From Undaria pinnatifida (lineage: Eukaryota; Sar; Phaeophyceae; Laminariales; Alariaceae), in the NCBI GenBank assembly GCA_012845835.1, contig JABAKD010000028.1, positions 9,365,632 through 9,429,631 on the forward strand: a stretch of DNA of 64,000 nucleotides, read 5' to 3'. The translations under genes were made by a program, and so were the position numbers. Positions 11,836-30,700 of this stretch are shown here, piece after piece (the stretch's first letter is position 1; the number at the start of each line of letters is the position of its first letter). The notes under the pieces were generated by a model. The model saw only the letters and a list, made by a program, of their open reading frames with translations, did not search any database and was not told where the DNA came from.

Positions 11836-12584
11836 GTAACAAGCGGACCCGGTGGTGAGGGGTACCCTCCCTGCCCTTGTCTTGGCCAACTAAATTGTGC
11901 GAGGCATAACGGAGAAGGATTGATGTGGCCCCTGGAGAACACGGCACTCTCAAGGCCAGCTCCAGCTCTTGGCAGTGAGTGGGTCCCATAAACGGTCGCT
12001 TCGCCCCCTCTCTCTTCAGCCGGCCGGCTCTGCAGCATGCCACAACACCACCGCAGCACGGCAACCATATACCGAGCGGGTCTCCCTACTGCCCTGTAGT
12101 GCCGGTTGCCCGATGCAGTGCCTGCGAAACAGCTTGTGGTACCGGTGGGGGTCACCGCGGTGGTGGTGTTAATGTATGCGGCGTAGTGCCGGTTGCCACT
12201 ATATTTCCGGCTGGCACATACCGACGCTATAGGGGGAGCACCACTGTATGTCTAACGACGAGATCAGTCACCAAAAAACGAGAACCGGTCACGGTCGCAC
12301 GGCCGACGCCACCCAGACTACAAAACTAGTACAGAGTTTCGATTAGTGAGTGACTTGCGTGCTACATGTGAGATAGGTAGGTACTTTTTGGCAAAAACAT
12401 TTTTGTGAATGACGACTGCCCCTCGACCCCAAATGATCTGAATGACGTCTCATAATTTGTGTTTTGCAAAAACCAAAAAATGCGTCTATCTATACACACA
12501 TACCTAGGCCATGGGCTTGCTCGTCGGGTTGCGCTTTCGGCTTCACTCGGTTATCAGGAGACCAAAAGGGTGAGTGACCTCGCT

Positions 12585-12715
12585 GGTCTTAGCCTTCTTG
12601 TTGGTTTCGTTTTGCTGGTGTGAACCCGCATAAAGTGGAATGGTTCTAGCTTACGCTGCGCCAAGCAAAATCGTCGAACGAACTTCCGACAGAGAGGTAA
12701 AACAGAGTCACTCTT
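12585..12715 (+). repeat. Family E dispersed repeat, copy 2
   Basis: Second copy of the block at 11695-11835, same orientation, roughly three quarters identical by eye. Confidence 0.65.
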
Positions 12716-12831
12716 TTATATCATATATGAGACTACAACACCATAGTCTTGGTCAGCAGGAGTAAAGCATACCTGGTACCTGGTATGACGCGTGATACGA
12801 TGGAGGTGTCACCACTTTTTTTTCTAATAAT

Positions 12832-13080
12832 ACCCCTCAATTTGGGAGGTCAAGACCTGTCTTGACCCAAAAACTGATTTTTGGACCAAAAACAAACTGC
12901 TGCCGGATAGATGAAAAACCCCATGGCCTAGGTATATATAGCCTACAGCGATAATAATGCAACAACAACAAAAACTATTTCCGACGATATTTGGGTTATG
13001 AAGCCTCCCGTCATTCAGAAAACATTTCAGACGAAAAATGTCACCTAGATCGTAGAAGGCGTCGTGTCTGGTACCTGGTA
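12832..13080 (+). repeat. Family A dispersed repeat
   Basis: Contains the block order TTGACCCAAAAACTGATTTTTG, CCCCATGGCCTAGGTA, TTCCGACGATATTTGGG, CGTCATTCAGAAAACATTT and ATCGTAGAAGGCGTCG. A short family A tail follows at about 13095-13170. Confidence 0.65.
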
Positions 13081-13199
13081 AGACATAAGACCTCCTGAAA
13101 AGTCAGGAGCCCCTCAGACAAAAAAAGTGGTGCAGTCAGCCTCTACCGCAGCGGACGCGTGCTGCGGCACAGGTGCACCACTTTTTTTTTCTCATACTA

Positions 13200-13515
13200 C
13201 TCCTCAATTCGGGAGCTTAACCCCATTTAGAGCCCCAAAATCCCTCCCTAGATACCACTTCAATTATATTTATAAAAAAAAGGGTTTCCAGTTGTCAAGG
13301 CGTTAAGAACTCTCCCAAAAACTGATGAAGAATAAAATTGCCATCATATACCGGGGATTGAAAATCTCATGGCCTAGGGGTAAAAAAAGAGAATATGGTG
13401 GGGGGAAAAAATTGCCCATTATTTATTTTTTTTCCGACGATTTTGGGCAAAGGAGCCCCGTCATTCACAAACTGTTTTCGCCCAAAAAAGGTATACCTCT
13501 ATCGTAGCAAGGTCT
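13200..13515 (+). repeat. Family A repeat with an internal 85-bp TTAA-type element
   Basis: The 5' part (13203-13293) runs from TTAACCCCATTTAGAGCCCC to GTTTCCAGTTGTCAAGGCG, the short element also seen at 31240, 58622, 61314, 61498 and 61615. The rest carries the family A blocks CATGGCCTAGGGG, CCGACGATTTTGGG, CGTCATTCACAAA and CTATCGTAGCA. Confidence 0.6.
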
Positions 13516-14692
13516 ATTATTAATACCAGTACTGCGTAATACAGTAGCCCGTTTTTCACCCCTCTGCCTTGAGCGTATGTAGATGCGTGTGGTTCCTCAT
13601 TAGTGCGGCCGCGCCCCTTGCCGGGTGAACAATACCCGCACTGCACCAAAGTGGGACCTTCGCCCTCGCAACTATATCGGAATAGTCCCGTGTACCCTGG
13701 AGAATGAGGTCGTGACAAGCGGATTCCACTCTGCACTAAACAAACTCGGGACCCATACTAAAAGGTACCGAACGAACGCCGGATCCCGAGTTCTATAGCG
13801 AGGGTCCCCGACATGGACACTGCACACTACGGTAGCCGTTGCTACGGTATTGCAAGCATCCGTCACAATTTCGCAATTTCCGTTACACCCCGATAATGCT
13901 GCCATCAGTTAAATTTTGGCGGGGGGAGGGGGGGAGGGGGGGGGGGCGACGATGGGATGTGGACGCAGTTACAGTGGCTACAACATTTTATAAGCTCCCC
14001 AAAATTACGTTTTTTTTGTCCCATTAGTCTAACCTATTGTCCCCTTACGAACCGCATACAGCATACACGGTGTGGGAGACAACCGACTTAGGACGAGAGC
14101 TAAAACGAGAGCTGGGTCATTTTTGCAGTAACTCAAGGGGAATAAAAAAGACACGATTCATGTACAGATAGAATAGAAAGAGAATAAAAAGACGCCATGC
14201 ATATTCAGTAGATTAGGAGAAAAACAAGGTTTGCTCCATTAAAAGGTACCTGGTACTGTACGGTACAAGAAAATAACGGACTAGCCCATTAAAAAGCTCG
14301 AGATAGTGAAGAAAGGAGGAAGCATGCCACCTGTGCCCCTGCCCCCAATATGTACATACGGTACATCGAAATCGCCATCGTTGGCCCCCGAAGTTACAAA
14401 AAAATGCCACTTAAAGTGGACGGCTAAAACCAACCAACACAAAGAATACAGTATGCACGCTTAAAAGTATTAACAACGCTTGCAAACAAGAAAAATACAA
14501 GGTGCACCAACCCCCCCTCCCCTCCCTCTCCCACTGAGAGGAAAAAAATACCCACTCAAGTGAGCGCCACCGCCAATCACCGCCAACACCACCAGTGCAA
14601 AATCACTCACCAACCAATCACTAATAGTGCGTGTGCACAAGAAAAAATACAGGGAATCACCATTGTCTACCCAGGTGCTAACGTCCACCTCA

Positions 14693-14933
14693 TGAGCGGT
14701 TCATAGTAGGATACAGCTCGCCCTTCATGCGATTCGCTGAGCATCTTACGGTGCTTCGCGCTTGGTGCGAGCAATGTTTGCCCGGCCTGTGAAAGCCCGA
14801 CGTGCCCCGTCCCGGAATAGTGGGGATGCAAGGGCCTATGGGGCTGCGAGGGTCTATTCGGATGCGAGGGTCTATGGCCTCGAGACTACGACCATGAATG
14901 GTGTAACAACTACACCCCCTGCCCACTGCCCCC
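14693..14933 (+). repeat. Family F dispersed repeat, copy abutting the LRRC57-like stop codon
   Basis: About 240 bp matching 37453-37700 and parts of 40586-40835 and 63688-63910. Shared blocks are GGTTCATAGTAGGAT, GCTCGCCCTTC, CGCTTGGTGCGAGCAATGT, GAAAGCCCGACGTGC, GATGCGAGGGTCTATGG and ACTACGACCATG, ending in a C-rich tract. That tract touches the stop codon of the LRRC57-like gene (TAG at 14936-14934), so the element would supply its 3' UTR. Confidence 0.75.
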
Positions 14934-23272
<8,339 letters not shown>

Positions 23273-24109
23273 GGCATCCCGAATATCAGACGTGGCGCCT
23301 TGCCCTCGAGAGAAGGTAGATGCGTGCGACGATCCGCTGTTCCCCATGCTTCCAAGCCCAGATCTCCTCTGATTGTTGCCGGAGCCGTGCTGTGCTTTCG
23401 GTTGCTTCTCACCAGTCGGCCTCCCGTGTCTACAACCTTACTCCCCCCTCCCTCTATGGTAGGTAAGCTTTCACACAGTAGAGATTGCCTTCAGACGTGT
23501 ACCGTGTACGGCGAGCGGCGAGAAAACGTAAGTACGGAGTACCGGTGGTTGTGAAATTGGAAAATGTAGTAAGGAATCTATATTACTTAGTTTAAGTACC
23601 GGAAGCCAAGGGTTTCAGTACAAATTATGTGGATCTTTTAGCAGGGACTACAATATTTAAATGGGCTAATCAGAGATCAGAGGGTACAAGGAATAAGTAC
23701 GACGTAGATGCGGTAAAACCAGGGCGGTACAACAACCTGTGAGTGAGCGTAGAAAGGAGTCCGAGCTACGGTAAGCGTGGACCAAAGAGATGATCTACCA
23801 GGAGTGTGTGGGAACTTGTACAGCAGTAGGCCAACGAACAGCAGTGTTCTTGTAGATACCCTTGCAGAATAGAGCTGATGATCCAGATAGTCGTTGCCAG
23901 CAGGAGACATGTATAATATGTCTGCTAGTATAGGTCTAGTCTAATGTCCATTGCCTAGACCTAGCACCACAGGCGTATAGCAAACGCTTACGAGTACATC
24001 TCTGCGACCTAAACATGTTGTTTAAAAAAACTTTTCGCCCCCTCCCCCAACCCCTCCCCCCCCCCCCCCCCCTCCCCCCTCGAACGCTCCGCCCTCTCCT
24101 CACTGGTTG

Positions 24110-24575
24110 TGAGGCTTACAGGATCTAGACTACCAGTACATGATAAACTGGTGCATTATTTCCAAAACCGTCAGATTTATCCCCTTTATAGTTTCCACGC
24201 ACAGACTGAGCTCCCCCCTCCCCCCCCGCTCCCTCTTGATCAAACCCAGGCCCCCACGTCCTTAAAACTCCGCCCTCCCCTCGTCGGTTATTATTCGACT
24301 TACAGGATTCATCACATGATAGATGCGTTTCCTTCCACAGCTGCCAGATTTTGTCCCCCTAAAAAACGGGTTTTACAGTTTCCGCGCACAGACTGACTAA
24401 CATCACCCTGTTGGCCCTGATAGCTACACTGTAGTTGCAAGGGGAGTCGCCGACCTATATCCTTAATGAGGACACACAACCCGTAATACGCGCGATCGGA
24501 GTATCACACACAGCTTGCAAAGATGAGTTTCGACAAAATCTTCGATCTCACAGCTGGAGTGTATTTTTATTTTTA
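24110..24575 (-). repeat. Family B dispersed repeat, long copy
   Basis: Ends CGATCTCACAGCTGGAGTGTATTTTTATTTTT. The copy includes TTTTGTCCCCCTAAAAAACGGG, CATCACCCTGTTGGCCCTG, GGGAGTCGCCGACCTATATC, CGCGCGATCGGAGTATCACA and CAGCTTGCAAAGATGAGTTT. The left part (24110-24200) duplicates the block at 24300-24390. It is nearly collinear with 50815-51075. Confidence 0.75.
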
Positions 24576-26774
24576 TAGTATGTTTTGTCTGGAAGCTAGA
24601 CTGCTCGCACGGGACAGCTTTGTAGGCAAGGTGAGGCACCCGTTGAGTACCCCATCTTTAGGGAAGAGTATAATCGGAACAAATCGAGTGCGCCGCGCCG
24701 CAGGACCACCGCCCCCCCCCTCTGTCGGTGCACCTCGTCTCCTTATCTCATCCAACCAGAAGTACTGTAGTAATAAAAAAGACGATAATAAAAATACCCT
24801 TGTGCCTTGAATTGTGAGCTACTACTGCAAGAGAGAGAGAAGAATCTGTTCATTTGGGTGTGACGGTAATTGCATCACAGATCTCCGGATTTAGTGAGGA
24901 TTAGCCCCGCGATAACCACTTTCACCACTCACCACGTACCTCCTTGGGAGTTCCACATGCGCAAAATTAGGATATACCCACCAGGGATTCTACTTTGCGA
25001 AAAAATATAAAAAGAAGAAAAACGAAAAAAATCCACGTCCTTCCCCACACCCCTTAAGGCACTGCCGGCATAAATGGCGTCCGCAATCTACATACAGATG
25101 CGCTTGAGATGCTGGGCTTGAATGCTTCCTACTAATAGGGCCCCCACGAATAACGGGGCGAGACGCTTCAATCTCGGCTGAGTTGCGAACAGGGGCCTCG
25201 AGAAAAATGTCGGGTTTCTCGAAAAAAAAAAAATGTACCTACCTGGTTTGCAACTGTGCAAAACTGGTTCGACGGCCGCGGTTTTGACAACTGAAACTGT
25301 ATCCGCAACCTACGCGTATGAATGAACTATGCCTTATAAAAATGAATAACTTTGTCTTACACTATGTCATGGACCATAGTCGACGAAAACCAAGCTCACT
25401 GACCGATGAACCCACCAGGTATCTTGTGCACAACGTACACGCGCGTGCCGCTGTGGATCAACGCTTACGACAGCGAATTGTGATCCAGAGCTTGTTGTCC
25501 AGAGCAAAACCGTTTTATTTAGGGTACTGTGACGCATCTCTTTTTTGGTGGAGCTTCGAGTTATCTTGTGCTATCATTGTATAACCATGTGTTCGTGTAG
25601 GCTCATGCACTGCTGGTCCAAGGCCCAGTCTTATCCGTGTAGACGAGTTTGGAACCACTTGAGGATTGGTGGGGCGTGTACTTGTAGCTACCGCTGATAT
25701 ATTCCTCTTACGGAAGACGGGGGCTTGGGCCATCAATACATCATGGAATGGGTCTACACGCATAATGACAGTTAGTAACAACAAGAGAGCTCGAAGTTCC
25801 AATAAAAGAGATACGTCGAAGTACACTCTATATTTTTTGCCTCTGGATTCTGGACGATAGTTCGCGGTTACCAGCGTTGATCCACCACACACACCAGCCG
25901 CACGCGTGTATGCTGTGCTCAAGCTACGACAAGGTTTGCGACCCCCCCCCTGTTCCTATACGATTGTGTGGTGCCTGATTCCCCCGGCCGGAGGCCATGC
26001 GACGCTCGATGATGAGAAAGCTTGAGACGAAGGCTCTGCGGACTACTTTCCGCGTGGTAGTGTAGCCTACCGAGGCAACTTGTTAGTTCCCTACTACGAC
26101 GTTGCTGGCCCCCGCTCTCCCGCACAGGTGTTGGCGCGCAACTACTGCAAAATACCATGATGCGATCATAGCGGGTTGTCACGAGACCGACACCGAGCCT
26201 CTTAACCAATGTATGTGGCGTACGGCAATCGCCGTACAACACCAGCACACCACCCGTCACTCCAGTGCGTTACAGTGTCTGCCCCCCCCCTTTTCCCGAC
26301 GGCCAGGGCGTTCGTTGGTAATACCCCCCCCGCCAAGGTGTTGAGTGTTTGAGGAGCCGAAGCCCGGCGGTCCGCGCCCGATCGTGGCATGGTCGACTGG
26401 AGGAACAGTCGACCGCGCCTACTTGCCGCGACGCAGACAAGACCACGGTAGGGGAGGCTGGTGGCCGAGTTGTTTTCCGGCGAGCCCACTGGGTGTGCGT
26501 GCTTCCCCAGCGATGGAAAGGTAGAGGGTCTTCCTGAGCGCCCCCGGAAAGAAAATGGTAGGGAAACGAAACCGCATTTTCCCCCTCATGATACACGGTT
26601 GAAACGAAAACAAGGGTATGGCAGTAAGCAGTTCGCACATTAGCGTCAGAATTGCGCGAGAGCGAGGACAAGGACAAGGGCTACGACAGTCGAGCTCGAG
26701 CGCAGCTTCGTTGCGCCTCACGCCGGTATCCCACCCAACGTCTTGCTACTGCCGTTGGCTGGTGTCCGCACCAC

Positions 26775-27060
26775 AGGACTGATTCTACGTATGATAGCAC
26801 TCCCCAAAAAAAACAGCCATTTTCTTTAACGAACGTTTCATGGCTGCTTGGCACAAAAGAAGGATGCTACGAAAAAAACGTCTTCGTGTAAGTATTGTTT
26901 TGCAAAGAACTATCGGGCGATGACGTCGGGGTGGCAAGGGCCGCCGTGTTCCAGGAGATCCGGCAGGAAATGGTTTCAAAACCGGCGATTTCGTCGAAGA
27001 AAAGTTGGGGGGGGCTACTGTAGAGCAACTCACAGCTATTATATTCCAGGGTATGTTTCA
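26775..27060 (+). repeat. Family C dispersed repeat, copy 2
   Basis: Begins GACTGATTCTACG and ends AAGTTGGGGGGGGCTACTGTAG. It aligns throughout with 10595-10865 and 62777-63035, including ACGAACGTTTCATGGCTGCT and ATGACGTCGGGGTGGCAAGG. Confidence 0.75.
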
Positions 27061-27496
27061 CAGGCGCGCAGAAGCAAAGGCGCAACGCCTATTTTTAGCT
27101 GTGATATGTCCGTCGTTGAGACGAAACCTTGTGAAAATCGGCCGAGGCGCACGTTTCCTTGTGGGCTTGGTCATGCGGCGTTTCCGCAGAGGATGGGGAG
27201 CTTGGTTAAAACGCTGCCGTCAAGTCACAAGGGCGAGGACTACCTCGTTACAAGGCGTTCTGCCATGCGTGCCCGGCTGCGATTGAATGAGGCTTCCGCG
27301 TTCATACGAGTACACACATGGCGGTTTTAGGGATAGACGCAAGCGACCCTTGATTGTTACACGCAGCTGGAGGATGAGAATCCAATGGCGGTGGAGCAGG
27401 TCCTTGGCGGTTGTGTTCCCCAGGTTGTTTCTGCCTCATGTGCGTAATGTTCCAATTTTTTTGAGGACCCTACTTTGCTCCCAACTCGAGATTGGG

Positions 27497-27523
27497 GGGG
27501 GGGGGGGGGGGAGGGGGGGGGGG
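27497..27523. repeat. Poly-G tract with one A
   Basis: About 16 G, one A, then about 10 G. Downstream of the SAC1 stop codon; on the minus strand it reads as poly-C. Confidence 0.9.
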
Positions 27524-27656
27524 GAAAGCGCAGTATCACGGCACAGGAGAACAATCGGCCCTCACGACGAATGCATCGAAAGGTTTGGGTACAGGAAAAT
27601 AGCGCAACAACAAAAAAAAATCGAATGTGTTGTTATTACATTTTCGTCTAACCCCG

Positions 27657-27797
27657 TCATCGCTCCTCGAGGAACTCTAGAACCAATGGAAGGGCCGCTA
27701 GTCCAGCGAGAAGCAGCAGCGTCGTAAGCCGCACCCCTCTAACCCCACCGCCAAGAGCCAAGAGGTCGCCGCCCCCGGCAGCCATCACGACAAGCGC
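27657..27797 (-). CDS. SAC1: SAC1 exon 12 (last)
   Basis: Acceptor GTTTTCAG, phase 0, 46 codons then [21 protein letters not shown], then [20 protein letters not shown] and FLEER. It completes the first membrane segment begun in exon 11 (SVLALT) and supplies the second. Confidence 0.85.
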   Translation of the reverse strand, partial: ALVVMAAGGGDLLALGGGVRGVRLTTLLLLAGLAALPLVLEFLEER

Positions 27798-30700
27798 CTG
27801 AAAACGAGACGAAGTATGGCATGGCATGGGACGGCATGGCAGGATTGTGACGTCAAGCGCGAGAATCGACTGTTGACCTTAGTGTTGCACTGTATAGAAC
27901 ATGCATATTAGTACAATTTCAAGTATGTCTCCGAAAAGGGGGTTCAATCATAGGGGGTTAACAAGGTTGGCAGTGGGGCGTGTGGGTGTCAAGCGGGAGG
28001 ACGATCATGTCAACATTTGTTCGGTCAGCAGACTGCGACCGGCCGACCGGCGATGTAGTGCTGTTGTACATAGTGCTGCAGCCGATTGCGATTGCTGCTC
28101 GCCGGAGTCAGGCTTGTGAATAGCGGGGTGGAGTTCCAGACGGGGTTAATTTGTGCTTTGACACACGGGGGCGCGAAATCAGTACAGTAAAACAAAAACG
28201 AAAAAAGAAACATGCCGTCCGGCTAACTTCCCAAGGCGTGCTAAACACTACTGCAAGCTCGCGGCGTCTAAACAGTAAACATAACTACAGAGCAGCACCG
28301 GCGCATTTGCGCGCATTAAGAAGCGCAGAAAACGACACCAGACGCACAACCAGCGCGAGAGCACGACAACACCGGAGTAGTTGCCAAGGACAACCCCACC
28401 CCACAACACCCGCCCCAAGCCCTCTCCCTTCTCCCTCCCTTTACTCATGCGAGCGATTCGAACTAGCTACGCCTCTAATGCCCCAAGCCTTGCAAAACAA
28501 AGCACGCTTCTTCCGCGTTTTGCCTTACAATCCAACACGCATCTTCTGCTCAAAAGCCCAACACTCACCGTCAAAGCCAGCACCGAGTACGGCCCGGCCA
28601 TGCGCAGCTCTGTAAGCGCCGCCCCCGTCGCCCTCTCCACGACAGAAACTTCCCCAACCCCCCCGACTGTGCTCTGCTCTCGCCCCCCCCCAGTGACCGC
28701 AGCCGCGGCGCCTCCCACCCCCACCCCCCCTCCGGCAGCTTCCGCCCCGAAACCTCGCCCGGTCTCCGCCTCCGGATCTGCGTCACTACTCCGTCGCCGT
28801 CGGAGAGCGCTTAGATCTCGCCGAGCGTCGGCTTCTCGCAGCCCCACGGAAGCTTGTCCCGAGTGGTCACCCTCCCCACTGCTGCTGCCAGAGGACAGCG
28901 CGTCGTTATTGCCGGTGCCTCCCGAAGACCACCCTTGCGATACCGAGGTTTCACCTTCGTTCGAAGGCGTTTTTACCGAAGAGGGGGGAGAGGAGACGGA
29001 GCCAGAGGAAGAGGAAGAGGAGTACGAAAAAGAGGAGGAGTAGGGAGAGGAAGAGGAGGAAGGGGGCGCACCGGGCAACCCTTCTGCTCGAGCCGCGGCG
29101 CTATCTCTAGCAGTGGCGACAACGGCGGCGGCGGCGGTGGCGGGGTGCGGCGCGAGGCGTGTGGTCCAAAGGTCGAGGTCGAGGGGCTCCTTGATGGACT
29201 CGTTCAAGATGTTCCCGTCGCGGTCTACCGAGGGGCGGTGCACACCTAGGAGAAGGTCCACCGCCTCTTGACGTCTGCAGACAACGAACGAGGTTGAGGG
29301 TGACGACAAAGGTCCCCCGTTGAGAAAGGCAAGAGCGCGGGGGCGGGGCATGTGCGGGGACGTGGGCGCGGGCAAGGGCGGGGGCGGGAGGGCGAGGAGC
29401 CAGGGGGCGAGTCGTACTATTCAGTTCAAAATGATGTTGTGGTGTTCAGGACATGGGTAACAATCGGCGAAAAATAGATAAGAAGAAATTATCGGCGGTT
29501 GTAAAAGGGTTAATACGAACGTCTGCGAAGTACATGCGCGATCGTTTCGCTTACCGGTGGTCCTGGAAGTTGTTGACGACGTAGCGGATGGCCGAGTTCG
29601 TGCCGTCCTGAAGCAGCCCCATCTTCGTGCGCTGTCCCGTACGGGTAAAGTCGCCCTTTAGGGCCGGAGTGCCGGCGTAGAGCATGCTGTTTGGGTGGGT
29701 TGGGTTGGATTGGGTTGGATTGGGTTGGGTTGGGTTGGGTTGGGTTGGGTTGGGTTGGGTTGGGTTGGGTTGGGTTGGGTTAGGTTGGGTTGGGTTGGGT
29801 TGGGTTGGGTTGGGTTGGGTTGGGTTAGGTTGGGTTGGGTTGGGTCGGGTTAGGTTGGGTTGGGTTCGGTTGGGTTGGGTTGGGCTCGGTTGGGTGGGAT
29901 TGGATTAGCTTCAATCACAAGCGGCAGACAGGTGGTTGAGCTTCAACGTGGCCGCCTTGTAGACGGGAGAGAAGAGAGAATCCGCCCCCCATCTCATTCT
30001 GCCTATTGCTTTGGTTTGTCAGAGGGCGACATTGGCGTATCTACTCGAAGCCTTTATACAGCGCTAACTGGCGGGCCCAACCCCCGTGCGCTTGCTCGCT
30101 GCTAGCGCCGCGTGCTGTGTATCGTCCAAACTAATCGTCATCTAAGACAACAACAAGTATCAACGCGGTAAGGTGTTCGGCGTGCGATACGTCAACGGCA
30201 GCGCTATGAACAGTGCAACAAGCACAGCATCTCCACCCGCCCCCCCCCACGCCTCTCCTCCCCCCGCCCACGACCGCATTAACTCGAAAACCAGAATGTC
30301 CCCCCCATCCCCTGTCCAGACACGCCACACAAAAACTCCACAGCAAGATCGAAAACCAGAGAGCGCCCAGAAGTCCTCTTCCCAAGCCTGCCGCCCCACG
30401 GAACGCGAAAACATTTACTCCACGCTATCATAAAGACTGTAGCACTTTTCGACAATCATTCGTGACTGACGCGACTCCTCAATTTCATCAATTCATCAAC
30501 TCATCAATTCAGGAACTACCCAACCTCATCGGAATACCATTGCCATTCGCTTTTACAATACAATTCGATGTTATCGTGGACCATGGGTTTTGCTTATTCG
30601 GGTCGCGGTTTAATTTTTCGTCAACACCAACAGTGCATCAAGCTAGGGGCCCACAGTAAGACAATGCAGAACCACCCCTACCATACTATTTGCACCATTT

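Larger units (their letters stand above)
5459..14692. other. Gene-poor, repeat-rich intergenic region
   Basis: About 9.2 kb with no frame I can tie to a protein family. It contains a purine-rich GAG tract (about 7164-7260), degenerate CTTGCGT repeats (7785-7950), a TATCGA-rich stretch (8480-8840), a 43-bp duplication (9361-9445), a TA microsatellite (10241-10264) and copies of families A, C and E described separately. A possible spliced pair of frames at about 6957-7348 and 7433-7535 has plausible GTGAGT and CTTCAAG borders, but three frames are open there and none is convincing. Confidence 0.5.
23273..27656. other. Intergenic region between the LRRC57-like start and the SAC1 3' end
   Basis: About 4.4 kb between two minus-strand genes in tandem; it should hold the LRRC57-like promoter and the SAC1 3' UTR. 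It contains a poly-C run (24057-24072), family B (about 24110-24575), family C (26775-27055) and a poly-G run (27497-27522). Open frames here, for example 25515-25922 minus, show no recognisable domain. Confidence 0.5.

Noticed and set aside
29684..29908. Frame coding repeated [10 protein letters not shown]
   Set aside because: Translation of the (TTGGG)n array, antisense in a SAC1 intron.
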